A stretch of 64,000 nt of DNA, from positions 140,230-204,229 of the forward strand of contig CAIMFK010000012.1 in the NCBI GenBank assembly GCA_903840315.1, given 5' to 3'. Position numbers and translations under genes: made by a program. A model generated the notes under the pieces. It did no database searches. It worked only from the letters and a program-made list of their open reading frames with translations, and was not told the DNA's origin. Every line of letters begins with the position of its first letter. Positions within the stretch are counted from its first letter, which is position 1. The DNA comes from an uncultured Candidatus Saccharibacteria bacterium. Lineage in GTDB: Bacteria; Patescibacteriota; Saccharimonadia; Saccharimonadales; UBA4665. Positions 51,120 through 61,257 of this stretch are shown piece by piece.

Positions 51120-53264
51120 TTATAGTTTTTTAAGTGGCGCAAATGATATGTTGAGCTTTTTAGAACCCTTGCCATTGAAATATATTACAGCGTTTTCACC
51201 TTCGAGCTCCATCACACTTCCCTCGCCAAATAAAGAATGAGATACTCTGTCACCAATTTCTAGTTCAGGTACATAATGAGGCTCGCTGCTAGGTTTGACT
51301 CCAAAACCATGGCTACTTTGTATTTCATCAAAATAACTACCTTCAGAGACACTCTCTGAGTCAATTTCGCTTAGAAATCGACTAGGTGGATTGTGTTGCA
51401 AACCACCATACAGGAGTCTTGTGCTTGCAGATGTCAGATAAAGCTCTTCTCGGGCTCTTGTCATGCCAACATAACATAGCCTTCGCTCTTCTTCCATTTC
51501 ACTCTGATCATATAAGGCACGAGAATGAGGGAAAATTGTTTCTTCCATTCCTGTCATAAATACTACCGGGAATTCTAGACCCTTTGCTGCATGCAATGTC
51601 ATAAGGGTGACTGAATCATCAGTCATATTTGCCTGGTCTAAATCGCTAATAAGACTTATCTCTTCAAGAAATCCTGATAGCCCAAGATCAGCATATTCTT
51701 CAGTTACACTTAGCAATTCTTTAACGTTTTCTTGTCTGGATTCACCCATAAGCGTTTTATCATTTAAATATTCCATGTATCCTATACGCCTAATTAAAGT
51801 ATCGAGCAAAGATGAAGGAGTGAGATTTTCTATATTTTCATGCAGAGTTATGATTACGCTACCAAGCTCCGCCAAACCCTTCCTAGCTTTTTCGGTAAGC
51901 TCCTTGCATTCACTAACCCTTCCAAGTCCAGCAGACAAACTTAGCCCTTCGCTTATCATCCAGTCATTGAATGTTGAAACTGACTTAGCGCCAATTCCAC
52001 GCGCAGGCAAATTGATTATTCTATCAAAACTAACTCTGTCCTCGGGCTGGTAGATTAATCTCATATAAGCAATTAAATCTCTAATTTCCTTACGATCGTA
52101 GAATCTAGTACCGCCAACAATTTTGTATGGTATTCCATAATGAACAAATGCTTCCTCGATTGATCGAGACTGAGCATTGGTTCGATATAAAACTGCAAAA
52201 TCCTGATATTTTCTAAGACCTGTATCGATTGAATTTCTAATCCGCCTTATTATAGTTTCGCCTTCGCTTCGTTCATTGTTGACCTGAATAATTTGAACGG
52301 GCAATCCGCCTTCACTTTCAGTCCATAGTTTCTTATCTGAACGCTGTTGATTTTTTGTAATTACAGCATTTGCTGCTTCAAGAATTGATTTGGTACTTCT
52401 GTAATTTTGCTCTAACTTAATAATTGCACATCCTGGATAATCTTTTTCAAAATTCAAAATGTTTCTAAAATCGGCACCTCTCCAACTATAAACACTTTGC
52501 CAGTCATCACCCACAACTGCTACATTTTTTTTGCTAGAAGTTAGCAACTTAACTAAATTATATTGAGCTGAGTTCGTGTCTTGATACTCATCTATCATGA
52601 TATAGCTAAATTGGTTCTGCCATTTTTCACGAACTTCTTTTACGGTCTTCATTAGCTTAACAGTGGATAATATTAAATCATCAAAATCCAATGCTTTATT
52701 TTCCCTAAGCAATGATTCATATACTGGGTATACTTGAGCAGCTGTTTTTTGAGTCGGAGAGCTAGCGGTACTATTGTATTCTTCGGGAGTCATCATCTCA
52801 TTCTTTGCTGAGCCGATTGCACTAGATAAAGCTCGAGCTGGAAATGCCTTCTCATCAATTTGTAAGCGCTTAGAAGCCCTTTTAATTGCACTTATACGAT
52901 CATCTTCGTCAAAAATAATAAAATTATTACTAATTCCTATATGGTCACCATCCTGACGAAGCAGCTTAACACAAATTGAGTGAAAAGTTCCCATCCATGG
53001 CATAAAGCTTCTGTTGTTAGAATTGTCACCGAGCAATTTAGCTACTCTTTCCCTCATTTCCTTAGCGGCCTTATTAGTAAAAGTTACCGCAAGGATGTTA
53101 TATGGTGTTGCTTTATGATTAGCAATCAAATAAGCAATTCGATGAGTTAATGTTTTTGTTTTTCCACTTCCAGCACCGGCTTGTATTAGCAAAGGACCTT
53201 CTGTTGTCTCTACGGCTCTTAGCTGTTCTGGATTCAAACCCTCAAGTATATCTTTTGTAAGCAT
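51120..53264 (-). CDS. uvrD: UvrD/PcrA/Rep-type DNA helicase
   Basis: 714 residues, superfamily 1A. Motifs: Q-motif LNPEQLRAV, Walker A GAGSGKT, motif II DEYQDTN, motif IV QNYRST, motif V LMTLHAAKGLEFP and VGMTRAREELYL. The C-terminal 60 residues form a Tudor-like domain (IGDRVSHSLFGEGSVMELEG) as in PcrA, used for RNA polymerase contact. It works in repair with the UvrA and UvrC encoded elsewhere in the window. An extended -10 (TGT-TACAAT) ends 6 nt before the ATG. Confidence 0.97.
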   Translation of the reverse strand: MLTKDILEGLNPEQLRAVETTEGPLLIQAGAGSGKTKTLTHRIAYLIANHKATPYNILAVTFTNKAAKEMRERVAKLLGDNSNNRSFMPWMGTFHSICVKLLRQDGDHIGISNNFIIFDEDDRISAIKRASKRLQIDEKAFPARALSSAIGSAKNEMMTPEEYNSTASSPTQKTAAQVYPVYESLLRENKALDFDDLILSTVKLMKTVKEVREKWQNQFSYIMIDEYQDTNSAQYNLVKLLTSSKKNVAVVGDDWQSVYSWRGADFRNILNFEKDYPGCAIIKLEQNYRSTKSILEAANAVITKNQQRSDKKLWTESEGGLPVQIIQVNNERSEGETIIRRIRNSIDTGLRKYQDFAVLYRTNAQSRSIEEAFVHYGIPYKIVGGTRFYDRKEIRDLIAYMRLIYQPEDRVSFDRIINLPARGIGAKSVSTFNDWMISEGLSLSAGLGRVSECKELTEKARKGLAELGSVIITLHENIENLTPSSLLDTLIRRIGYMEYLNDKTLMGESRQENVKELLSVTEEYADLGLSGFLEEISLISDLDQANMTDDSVTLMTLHAAKGLEFPVVFMTGMEETIFPHSRALYDQSEMEEERRLCYVGMTRAREELYLTSASTRLLYGGLQHNPPSRFLSEIDSESVSEGSYFDEIQSSHGFGVKPSSEPHYVPELEIGDRVSHSLFGEGSVMELEGENAVIYFNGKGSKKLNISFAPLKKL

Positions 53265-53270
53265 CTAGAT

Positions 53271-53279
53271 ATTGTAACA
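53271..53279 (-). promoter_or_regulatory. Extended -10 promoter of uvrD, leaderless type
   Basis: TGT-TACAAT with 6 nt to the ATG at 53264. Confidence 0.5.
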
Positions 53280-53292
53280 GGGATAATGCTTA

Positions 53293-54087
53293 TTACTTAA
53301 TTCTAATTTTACTTTTCTGATAAACCAATGATGCTTTATCGACAATCCCGCTAAATTTATGATAGTTAAGACTTGCCCCTCCAACCAATGCTCCGTCACA
53401 TCCAGGAATTTCTAAATATGAAGTTACGGTATTATCATCGACACTACCACCATATAAAACTCTGATTCTTTTAGCTGTACCGAGGCCATATAGATGACTT
53501 ATTTGATCTCTAATAAAATTAATAATATCTTTTATATCATTTGGTTTAGCAATTTCACCACCGAATGTGGATATTGCCCAAACTGGCTCATAAGCAATTA
53601 CAATGTTATCAATTTCGGATGATGTCAAATCTGCTATTGCAGTAGTTAATTGATCATGAAGAACTTGCTTTGTTTCACCAGACTGACGCTCAATTTTTGT
53701 TTCACCTATGCAGATTATTGGTGTAATTTCATTTCTAACTGCTGCACTAACTTTTTCTTTGACTGTATCAAGAGTTTCGTTGAAGTATATTCGTCTTTCA
53801 GAGTGACCAATAATACAATATGAAACTAAATCACGCAGCATAGCAAAGCTCACCTGTCCCGTGTATGCTCCCTCATCTTTAGAATATGCATCTTGGGCAC
53901 TCAATCTAAATTTTCTTCTATCTATTTCAGTGCTTACTGGTTGTAAGGTAAGCATGGTAGGAGCAAGAACAATTTCTACGCCACGATGAATTTTTATTCT
54001 TTCATGCAATCGCTGAACAAGTAAGCTGGCCTGAGACACATTAAGATTCATTTTCCAATTTCCAACAATTAGTATTTTTCTGTCCAT
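53293..54087 (-). CDS. tpiA: Triosephosphate isomerase
   Basis: 264 residues, TIM barrel. Catalytic Lys in GNWKMN, His in GHSERR, Glu in AYEPVWAI and the phosphate loop GGSVDD. It interconverts DHAP and glyceraldehyde 3-phosphate. The stop of pgk and this start share one base (TAATG), so translation is coupled. Confidence 0.98.
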   Translation of the reverse strand: MDRKILIVGNWKMNLNVSQASLLVQRLHERIKIHRGVEIVLAPTMLTLQPVSTEIDRRKFRLSAQDAYSKDEGAYTGQVSFAMLRDLVSYCIIGHSERRIYFNETLDTVKEKVSAAVRNEITPIICIGETKIERQSGETKQVLHDQLTTAIADLTSSEIDNIVIAYEPVWAISTFGGEIAKPNDIKDIINFIRDQISHLYGLGTAKRIRVLYGGSVDDNTVTSYLEIPGCDGALVGGASLNYHKFSGIVDKASLVYQKSKIRIK

Positions 54088-55397
54088 TAGATTCTAGCCT
54101 TTTCTTTTTTATCCATTAGAGCCTCAACTCCTGGCAATTTTCTTCCCGTCATCAGTTCGAGGCTTGCACCTCCTCCAGTAGAAACATGATCAAATGAATC
54201 GATTATTTTTCTGGACTCAAGATAACCCACTGTATCTCCGCCACCAACTAGGCTAAATGGCCTATGCCCGAAGTCTCCTAGCATAGATTCAACAACCGTT
54301 TCAGTTCCTCTTGCAAAGGGACCCACCGGTCCATGAAGGCTTGGGGTTTCTGTTACGCCTAATGTTCCATTCCAGATAACGCTGCCTGCAAGTTGGATTG
54401 CGCCCGCAATAAATGCAGCTGAAAACGGACCTATATCTAAAATCATCTCGTCCTTACTAATTTTGAAATCATTAGATGAGGGTTTGCGAGGATAGCTTTC
54501 TATATCTGCAATCATATGAGATGACCAGTCGACGATTCTGGTATGCGATAAATTACTAATATTTTTAGCAACTACAGCGTCCTGTGGTAGGAAAAAATTA
54601 AATGATTGATTAGTAGATTTTTCATGTGCTTTATCCAAAATATCTTTAGCCAGATTAATCTCAGTCTTATCGTATACTGAATGCCCTATATCTAGATTAA
54701 TAGCTTTTAAAAATGTATTGGCCATGGCTCCCCCAACTGCAACAAAATCAGATATCTCAATGAACTTGTTGAGCAGATCAATCTTGTCGGCAATCTTCGC
54801 GCCACCTATGATTGTAACCAAAGGTCTTTTAGGCACTTCCATTACATTTGTTATTGTGTCGACTTCCTTTTCCAAAAGAAAACCAGCAACGCTTGGTATA
54901 AACATGGTTACTGAATCGGTGCTTGCGTGTGCTCTATGAACAACTCCAAATCCATCTTGGACGAAAATTTCTGCAAGACTTGCTAATTGTTTTGCAAAAT
55001 CAGAATTATTATCTTCTTCTTCCATATGGAACCTAAGATTTTCTAACAAGAGTACTTCACCATTATGTAATTCAGAAACAGCTTTTTGAATCTCTGCTCC
55101 AACACAGTCATGAGCAAATTTAACATCAACTGGCGCTAGCAAGTGTCTAAGCTCATCAGCAACTGGCCTCAAACTAAACTTTTTGTCTATTTTACCTTCT
55201 GGTCTGCCTAAGTGAGAAATTATTACAACTTTTGCATGTTTTTCCAGTAGATACTTTATTGTTGGCAATGATTGCTTAATTCTATAGTTGTCAGTTATTT
55301 TTCCTGTTGAACTTAAAGGGACATTATAGTCCGCTCTTACCAGTACGGTTTTACCAGCTACATCTATGTCTCTAATTGTTTGCTTATTAAAACTCAT
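54087..55397 (-). CDS. pgk: Phosphoglycerate kinase
   Basis: 436 residues, about 40 longer than usual through loop insertions in the first half of the C-domain. The N-domain has VLVRADYNVPL and ISHLGRPEG; the C-domain has VGGGDT and STGGGASLELM. It makes ATP from 1,3-bisphosphoglycerate. It forms the run pyk-pgk-tpiA. A GGTGGG ribosome site directly precedes the ATG. Confidence 0.98.
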   Translation of the reverse strand: MSFNKQTIRDIDVAGKTVLVRADYNVPLSSTGKITDNYRIKQSLPTIKYLLEKHAKVVIISHLGRPEGKIDKKFSLRPVADELRHLLAPVDVKFAHDCVGAEIQKAVSELHNGEVLLLENLRFHMEEEDNNSDFAKQLASLAEIFVQDGFGVVHRAHASTDSVTMFIPSVAGFLLEKEVDTITNVMEVPKRPLVTIIGGAKIADKIDLLNKFIEISDFVAVGGAMANTFLKAINLDIGHSVYDKTEINLAKDILDKAHEKSTNQSFNFFLPQDAVVAKNISNLSHTRIVDWSSHMIADIESYPRKPSSNDFKISKDEMILDIGPFSAAFIAGAIQLAGSVIWNGTLGVTETPSLHGPVGPFARGTETVVESMLGDFGHRPFSLVGGGDTVGYLESRKIIDSFDHVSTGGGASLELMTGRKLPGVEALMDKKEKARI

Positions 55398-55415
55398 CCC
55401 ACCGTCCTACTAATA

Positions 55416-56840
55416 CTATTCTATCATGCGAACTTTTATCGTATCGGTAGTTCCAACTATGCCAGGGTATTTTCCGGAAGCAGTTACTATAACATCGCCC
55501 TTACTTAGGATTTTATTTTGACTTAGCCAATCTGTTAGCCTATCTAATGTTAATTTATTGACAGGTCTAATAAGACTTTTTATCGAATACACTATTGCTA
55601 ATTGTTGAGCTATTTTTGGATTATTAGTGACTGCTAGTATTGGGACGGGGCTTCTTAACGATGAAATATTAATTGGAGTGTGTCCTGATTGAGTTTCTGC
55701 GACAATAGCTTTTGCGTTAATGCTGATTGCTAAGTTATTAACTGCTCTCGAAATTGCTGCCTGTCTATTATGTTTAGTAGCTTCAGAAAATACCGTCTTG
55801 AGTGGCGCGTTTTTTTCGGTATACATTATGACCTTTTTCATTACTTTTACTGCCTCAAGTGGATATTCGCCATTAGCGGTCTCATCGCTCAGCATTACAG
55901 AATCGGCACCAACAAGTACAGCTGTAGCTATGTCTGAAACCTCTGCTCGTGTTGGCTCAGGTGAATCTGTCATGCTATGTAGCATTTGAGTTGCAACAAT
56001 AGTTGGCTTGCAATGTTCTAGCCCTAATCCGATTATTTTTCTTTGAACGATAGGCACAGATTCATAGGGAACTTCTATGGCTAAATCTCCTCTTGCAACC
56101 ATTACGGCATCCGAAGCATAAAAAATGTCATCTAAATGGTTTATAGCTGATTTAGTTTCAATCTTGGCAATAATTTTAGAGTGACTTCCTAGATTATTTA
56201 ATATTTTTCTAAGTCCTTCAATCTCTTTTTCTGTCTGCACAAAACTTAGAGCTACATAATCTATGTCCTGAGTTGAACCAAAAACCAAATCTCTTTTATC
56301 TTTGTCCGTAATAACATCACCAGCAAAATCTGTATCTGGTAAATTTATACTTTTACGCCTTATTATAACCCCGGAGTTTTCTGACTTTGCGTAAACAATA
56401 CCGTCTCGAACTGATGTTATTTGACAAATAATCTTACCATCAGCAAGATATAGCCTTTCTCCTCTTTTAACTTTCTTAGATAGATCATATTGCGTTGGTA
56501 TAATTCCAGATTCCGGATAATCGGAACCAAGAGCGAATCTTAACTCCTGGGCTTTCTCAATATTTATGGTTCCAATAAAATCTCCAAGCCTCATTTTTGG
56601 GCCCTGAAGATCTTGTATAATTGCTACAGGTTTTTTAAGTTTTTCTGATGCTTCCCTAATCCACAATATCTGCTGTTTGCGCTCTTCGTAATCGCCATGA
56701 GAAAAATTAAGCCTCAAGCCGTTAGCTCCAGCCTTAATAAGAGACTCTATTAGTTCATACGAATTTGTGGACGGCCCAATAGTAGCAATTATCTTAGTAT
56801 GCTTGTAATTATTTAGCTTTATTGGATTGCCATGTTCCAT
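55416..56840 (-). CDS. pyk: Pyruvate kinase
   Basis: 474 residues. NLRLNFSHG-like opening (GANGLRLNFSHG), catalytic Lys in KIIAKIETKSA, the metal Glu there and MVARGDLAIE, then the C-terminal regulatory domain (VIVTASGKYPG). It makes pyruvate and ATP from PEP. It is the first gene of the lower-glycolysis run, 7 bp after a membrane-protein gene. Confidence 0.98.
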   Translation of the reverse strand: MEHGNPIKLNNYKHTKIIATIGPSTNSYELIESLIKAGANGLRLNFSHGDYEERKQQILWIREASEKLKKPVAIIQDLQGPKMRLGDFIGTINIEKAQELRFALGSDYPESGIIPTQYDLSKKVKRGERLYLADGKIICQITSVRDGIVYAKSENSGVIIRRKSINLPDTDFAGDVITDKDKRDLVFGSTQDIDYVALSFVQTEKEIEGLRKILNNLGSHSKIIAKIETKSAINHLDDIFYASDAVMVARGDLAIEVPYESVPIVQRKIIGLGLEHCKPTIVATQMLHSMTDSPEPTRAEVSDIATAVLVGADSVMLSDETANGEYPLEAVKVMKKVIMYTEKNAPLKTVFSEATKHNRQAAISRAVNNLAISINAKAIVAETQSGHTPINISSLRSPVPILAVTNNPKIAQQLAIVYSIKSLIRPVNKLTLDRLTDWLSQNKILSKGDVIVTASGKYPGIVGTTDTIKVRMIE

Positions 56841-56847
56841 AATCTTT

Positions 56848-57570
56848 TTACTGAATAACTGAAACTGTTTCTGGATTTAGTTGTAGATTGATACGATAGT
56901 TATTAACTGCTTGATTAACTTTTACGTTTTCTGAGCATTTCGTTGTTGAAGGCATAAAAGCTATGTACGAATCTTTTTCTTGAACTAACAATACTCCATT
57001 ATTTTGATTGGATTGATTAGGGTATTCTCCCTTAATTTGAGCAATAATTCCTAATGGTGAGCCACCGACTGAACTACTACTAGCTTGACAATTTTTATCA
57101 AGACTCGTGATTGTCTTGGAGGATATGAAGGCAGCATTAATAGTGTTGGCTGAAAATGTATTTGATTGTCCGGTAGCATACGTTAAATCGCCAAAGCCAG
57201 TGTGAGTCAGAATTTGAATACCTAGCTCACTAATCTTAAACGTACTTGCGACCTCAGTACCCATTGTGTCGCCCTTGGAGGCAGTACTTTCGCTTACCGC
57301 CAGCATGGACTCAAGTTTACTAATATTGTCTTTAATCTTATCCGATAAAAAGAGATAGGAACTCACCAAGCCAACAAATAAGAAAAATAAAATTACATAT
57401 ATTAGCAAGCTAGAATTACTTGCATGTATATTGTTGTCATCGGCCAAACTTTCAACCTCAAGTGCCTTTGGACTTGGAGCTTCTGTTTTTTCTACAAAAT
57501 TGTCTACATCCTCTATAGTTTCTACTTTGGGAGTGCTAACGTCTCCAGGTATTTTAAATCCATTGTCCAT
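56848..57570 (-). CDS. Single-pass membrane protein of unknown function
   Basis: 240 residues. An acidic cytosolic part (1-50), a membrane helix (about 54-73), a short coiled-coil-like stretch (SDKIKDNISKLESML) and an outside domain of about 150 residues with one Cys pair candidate (NCQAS...TKCSEN). Not recognised. It lies 7 bp before pyk but has its own leaderless-type promoter. Confidence 0.72.
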   Translation of the reverse strand: MDNGFKIPGDVSTPKVETIEDVDNFVEKTEAPSPKALEVESLADDNNIHASNSSLLIYVILFFLFVGLVSSYLFLSDKIKDNISKLESMLAVSESTASKGDTMGTEVASTFKISELGIQILTHTGFGDLTYATGQSNTFSANTINAAFISSKTITSLDKNCQASSSSVGGSPLGIIAQIKGEYPNQSNQNNGVLLVQEKDSYIAFMPSTTKCSENVKVNQAVNNYRINLQLNPETVSVIQ

Positions 57571-57577
57571 AGCATGT

Positions 57578-57586
57578 ATTATATCA
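57578..57586 (-). promoter_or_regulatory. Extended -10 promoter, leaderless gene
   Basis: TGA-TATAAT ending 7 nt before the ATG at 57570. It may also drive pyk-pgk-tpiA. Confidence 0.55.
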
Positions 57587-57614
57587 AAATACTTATGTTA
57601 ATCTAAGCAACAAA

Positions 57615-58289
57615 TTAATATTTAACTATAGATACACTGGTGCCAATATTCGCCCAGTTATAAACCCAAGCGGCAGTAGTTAGTGGAAGCTCAACACATC
57701 CGTGTGATGCATCAATAGAATAAGGACTCACCTTACCGAAAGACGAATCGTTCCTCCAGGTCGCATCATGAAAACCATACACCCCATATTGATTTTGCAA
57801 GAAAGGCATCCAATACTTTACGTGATCATTCCAACTTACTTGAGCATTAGATCCTATCAGATCAATATCTGTTATCTTGTTGTAAATCTTGTAATTTCCT
57901 ATTGGGGTTTTGTCCGATGCTAAGTTTTCGTTACCAGTTATTACTACTGAATCATAAATCTGACTTGACTGATTACATGCCCATAAATGACGCCTTGATA
58001 TACTGACTATAATTAATGAATTATCTCGATTACCCTTACAGTATTGGGCGTTTATAGCTAAGGATTGACTATCTTGAGATTGTATTTTGCTCTGTATATT
58101 TTCTCGGCCAGCAAGGAAATTTATAGTCAAAACAACCAAAATCGTAACTATCAAGAAAAAAAAGAAGTGTTTCAGGTACGGGATTTTAGGCTTAACGGAA
58201 ATATGATGTCTTGGCATGTTTCTTGAGTATCCAGTGCCGTCTGAATACCTATATACCTGAACTGGTTTTCTATTATTTTGTTTTGGCAT
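57615..58289 (-). CDS. L,D-transpeptidase (YkuD)
   Basis: 224 residues: a basic N-terminus, a membrane helix (about 37-57) and a YkuD domain (about 90-224). The active site is complete: His in YGFHDATW and Cys in SHGCVELP. It makes 3-3 peptidoglycan cross-links or attaches proteins to the wall. With the D,D-carboxypeptidase at 8653, which makes the tetrapeptide donor, it could form a 3-3 cross-linking route. Confidence 0.95.
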   Translation of the reverse strand: MPKQNNRKPVQVYRYSDGTGYSRNMPRHHISVKPKIPYLKHFFFFLIVTILVVLTINFLAGRENIQSKIQSQDSQSLAINAQYCKGNRDNSLIIVSISRRHLWACNQSSQIYDSVVITGNENLASDKTPIGNYKIYNKITDIDLIGSNAQVSWNDHVKYWMPFLQNQYGVYGFHDATWRNDSSFGKVSPYSIDASHGCVELPLTTAAWVYNWANIGTSVSIVKY

Positions 58290-58328
58290 TTTATTTTTAT
58301 TTATTAGATTTATTGTACAGCAAAAATA

Positions 58329-60437
58329 CTATTCTTTTGAATTAGACCAAAGCTTTGATGGCCACCATATTAGCTTACCTATTTCATAATTTAAAGCAGG
58401 AACTAGAAAAGTTCTGACCAGCAGAGTATCTAGAAGAACTCCAAAAGCTACTATAAATGCTATTTGCGCCAAGAATAGAATTGGAATTACGATTAGCGAC
58501 GCAAAAGTTGCTGCTAAAACTATTCCAGCAGAAGTTATTACTCCGCCAGTTAGACTTAGCCCAAGTAGTATTCCGGGTCTTGTTTTAATTTTAAGAGACT
58601 CTTCTCTGACTCTAGACATTAAAAATATGTTGTAATCTACTCCCAATGCAACAAGGAATATGAAGCCAAATAAAGGCACAGATGGATCGGAGCCTGGGAA
58701 ATGAAACAGATGGTTGAATACTAAAGCTGCGACGCCCAAAGATGCAGAGAAACTTAAAATAACAGAAAAGATTAGTATTAATGGTGCGACAATGGCCCTT
58801 AGAAGAAGGATAAGTATTATAAGAATAACGCCAAGAACAATCGGGATTATCTTTTTAAGATCGGCTCTGGCTGTATTGTTTGTATCTAGACTAACTGCAG
58901 TTATTCCACCAACAATAGCTCGAGGTTCCACAGTTTTGAGAGAGCTCCTTAAATTAACCACAGTCTGAGTACCTTGACTTGAATCAGCTACGGCGGATAG
59001 TGTTGCAACTATTAGCACATTATTATCTACGATCTTAGGCAAGATATTTCCAGGATCTGAATATAATACTGCACTACTTATTCCAGTGGTTTGCTTAACT
59101 GAATTTAAAACAATGAGAGAAGAATTATAAGGGGTTATAATCTCAACAGGCGATCCAGTTCCTGCAGGAAAATGAGCAGCTGCAATGGTTTGCCCTTCTA
59201 CTGCGTTAGATTTTCCTAATATAGATGCGGACTGAGATATTCCACTAGCTTTTAATTGTAATAAACCAGCGGATAAGCCAATAAGAACTAGGATAAGGAC
59301 AATCCAAATTACTCTAAATCTTTTTTCAATGAATTTAGGAATTATAGTCCATAAGCCTTTTTTATATTCTAATACTGGATTGTGAGTATCTACTTCTCCT
59401 GTAAATTTAGGAGAAAATGGCCAAAATGAAATTCTACCGAAAATTGCCAAGAAAGCTGGCAACAGTGTCATAGCGGACAAGAATGAAAATGCTATTCCAA
59501 TTGCGGCCACTGGGCCTAAGCTTTTATTGGCATTAGAGTCTGAGAATAATAGACAAAGAAGTGCCAATATAACTGTTGATGCTGAAGCTATAATTGGTTC
59601 GAATGAAAACTTCACTGCCCTCCAAACCGCATCATATCTGGACTGTAAATGGTCTAATGCTTCTCGATATCTAGAAATTATAAGAAGAGCATAATCTGTT
59701 GATGCTCCAATAACTAGAATTGAAAGAATTCCTTGGCTCTGACCGTTAAGTTTAATGACATTATTCTTAGCTAAATAATAAACGACCAAAATAGCACCTG
59801 TGAGCGCAAACATAGCGGAGATTAGTACTAGGAATGGCAGGATGATGGATCTGTATACCAGCAATAGAATTACAAAGACTGTACCAACAGCAACAAATAA
59901 TAGAATTCCGTCAATTCCTCCAAATGCATTAATTAAATCAGCCGCGATTCCAGCCGGACCGGTTACATATGCCTTATCACCAACAATAAGTCCATTATCT
60001 ACGGTTGATCTAATTTCTTTTACAGTTCCATTTATATTATTGGTATCAGTAATCTGAACCACATACTCTATAGCTAAGCCGTCTTTCGAAGGAATAGGGC
60101 CAAGTACTCCGGACTTACCGGGCTGCACCCCTTTTATTGCAGTTATCTTTGCATCGAGCCCCTGATAATGCATTAACTGAGTTATTCCAATTTTCGAATT
60201 TGAGGTTACTACAACTATAGCTGGGACAGATTTTGATGATTGATATTTTGCAATTACATTTTGCACCTTAGTAGAATCAGCACTTGCAGGCAAAAAATTA
60301 ACCTGATCATTGCTCGAAACAGAGCTAAGCTTACCAAATACGGGGCCACCTATTCCACTTATAGTGAACCAAACTAGCAATAGTGCCAGGGGAATTAAGA
60401 TTAGCAATTTGTTTTGTTTTTTATTATTTTTGTTCAT
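58329..60437 (-). CDS. MMPL-family RND transporter
   Basis: 702 residues, 12 predicted membrane helices in two halves, each with a large extracellular loop (about 40-165 and 400-520). GASTDYALLIISRYREAL and LGVDYNIFLMSRVREES carry the proton-relay Asp-Tyr pairs of MmpL proteins. It exports lipids or drugs by proton motive force. Monocistronic with a leaderless-type promoter. The substrate is unknown. Confidence 0.95.
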   Translation of the reverse strand: MNKNNKKQNKLLILIPLALLLVWFTISGIGGPVFGKLSSVSSNDQVNFLPASADSTKVQNVIAKYQSSKSVPAIVVVTSNSKIGITQLMHYQGLDAKITAIKGVQPGKSGVLGPIPSKDGLAIEYVVQITDTNNINGTVKEIRSTVDNGLIVGDKAYVTGPAGIAADLINAFGGIDGILLFVAVGTVFVILLLVYRSIILPFLVLISAMFALTGAILVVYYLAKNNVIKLNGQSQGILSILVIGASTDYALLIISRYREALDHLQSRYDAVWRAVKFSFEPIIASASTVILALLCLLFSDSNANKSLGPVAAIGIAFSFLSAMTLLPAFLAIFGRISFWPFSPKFTGEVDTHNPVLEYKKGLWTIIPKFIEKRFRVIWIVLILVLIGLSAGLLQLKASGISQSASILGKSNAVEGQTIAAAHFPAGTGSPVEIITPYNSSLIVLNSVKQTTGISSAVLYSDPGNILPKIVDNNVLIVATLSAVADSSQGTQTVVNLRSSLKTVEPRAIVGGITAVSLDTNNTARADLKKIIPIVLGVILIILILLLRAIVAPLILIFSVILSFSASLGVAALVFNHLFHFPGSDPSVPLFGFIFLVALGVDYNIFLMSRVREESLKIKTRPGILLGLSLTGGVITSAGIVLAATFASLIVIPILFLAQIAFIVAFGVLLDTLLVRTFLVPALNYEIGKLIWWPSKLWSNSKE

Positions 60438-60444
60438 TGAACTA

Positions 60445-60453
60445 AATATATCA
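60445..60453 (-). promoter_or_regulatory. Extended -10 promoter, leaderless gene
   Basis: TGA-TATATT ending 7 nt before the ATG at 60437. Confidence 0.5.
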
Positions 60454-60506
60454 AATATTCATAGAATTTAAAAACGACATTATAGATTGTCAATTATTTT
60501 TCAAGA

Positions 60507-60515
60507 TGATAAAAT
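60507..60515 (+). promoter_or_regulatory. Extended -10 promoter, leaderless gene
   Basis: TGA-TAAAAT ending 7 nt before ATG 60523; it decides the start of this small gene against an upstream TTG at 60487. Confidence 0.5.
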
Positions 60516-60522
60516 TTTTCGA

Positions 60523-60732
60523 ATGCTTGAAAAAAGATATATTTACGAACAAAGTCATGAGCCTGATTATCTCAACTATATTGGCATAAGTCGATTACAA
60601 AGAGTTGCAATGTATATAAAGGATTATATTGCTATAGTTACAAAGAACGATCCGCCAAATGGTGGCTATTGGCCTAGTGACATAATTATAGGCCAAAAAG
60701 TTTTAGAAATTTCTCTCAATATCGACAACTAA
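60523..60732 (+). CDS. Small soluble protein of unknown function
   Basis: 69 residues (MLEKRYIYEQ to LNIDN), hydrophilic with many tyrosines and no membrane segment. No family is recognised. Support for a real gene comes from the well-placed extended -10 box and from the tidy 4-bp convergent overlap with the next gene's end. It lies divergent from the MMPL transporter. Confidence 0.45.
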   Translation: MLEKRYIYEQSHEPDYLNYIGISRLQRVAMYIKDYIAIVTKNDPPNGGYWPSDIIIGQKVLEISLNIDN

Positions 60733-61196
60733 ATTGTTGGAACAGTCGGCGGTGTTGTAACAGAGGGACCCTTAGGGGCTGTAGTAGATGTTGGTATTGA
60801 ATTATTTTCACTCAAACCCTTGAACTTGGCACTTCCGAATCCCAAAATTAGCATACATATGTATGGGAAGATTATGTTCATAACTGCAAAGAAATTACTT
60901 TTACCAAAGGCTTTAGCTAACTTGAAATAAGAAACCAGTATCAAAACAGATACAAAGAAGTTTACAAAAGGAATTAATAGAAGCAATGACCACCATCCCT
61001 GATATCCTACAATTTCGAAAAAAATCCAAGTACTATATACAGGTACAATTGATGCCCATCCTGGCTTACCAGCTTTAACAAAAACTTTCCACTGAGCGAT
61101 GATTATTATTAATAGTGCGATGCTAGAAACTATTAATGTCGCCACTAATACTGAGGTTAAACTTGAGTTTGATGCGCTTAATGTATTCGTGTCCAT
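60729..61196 (-). CDS. DUF5684-type membrane protein
   Basis: 155 residues, about four membrane helices, with WASIVPVYSTWIFFEIVGYQGWW and VSYFKLAKAFGKS typical of DUF5684 proteins, often annotated near signal peptidases. The C-terminus is Thr/Pro-rich (TAPKGPSVTTPPT). Function unknown. A weak AGGAAA site is upstream. Confidence 0.85.
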   Translation of the reverse strand: MDTNTLSASNSSLTSVLVATLIVSSIALLIIIIAQWKVFVKAGKPGWASIVPVYSTWIFFEIVGYQGWWSLLLLIPFVNFFVSVLILVSYFKLAKAFGKSNFFAVMNIIFPYICMLILGFGSAKFKGLSENNSIPTSTTAPKGPSVTTPPTVPTI

Positions 61197-61257
61197 TTTA
61201 TATTTTCCTATTTAACTTATGCCTAAATAGTAATGTATTATTCATTTTATTCAAAAC

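Noticed and set aside
60487..60522. TTG start for the small gene at 60523
   Set aside because: It lies upstream of and across the extended -10 box, so it would not be in the transcript.
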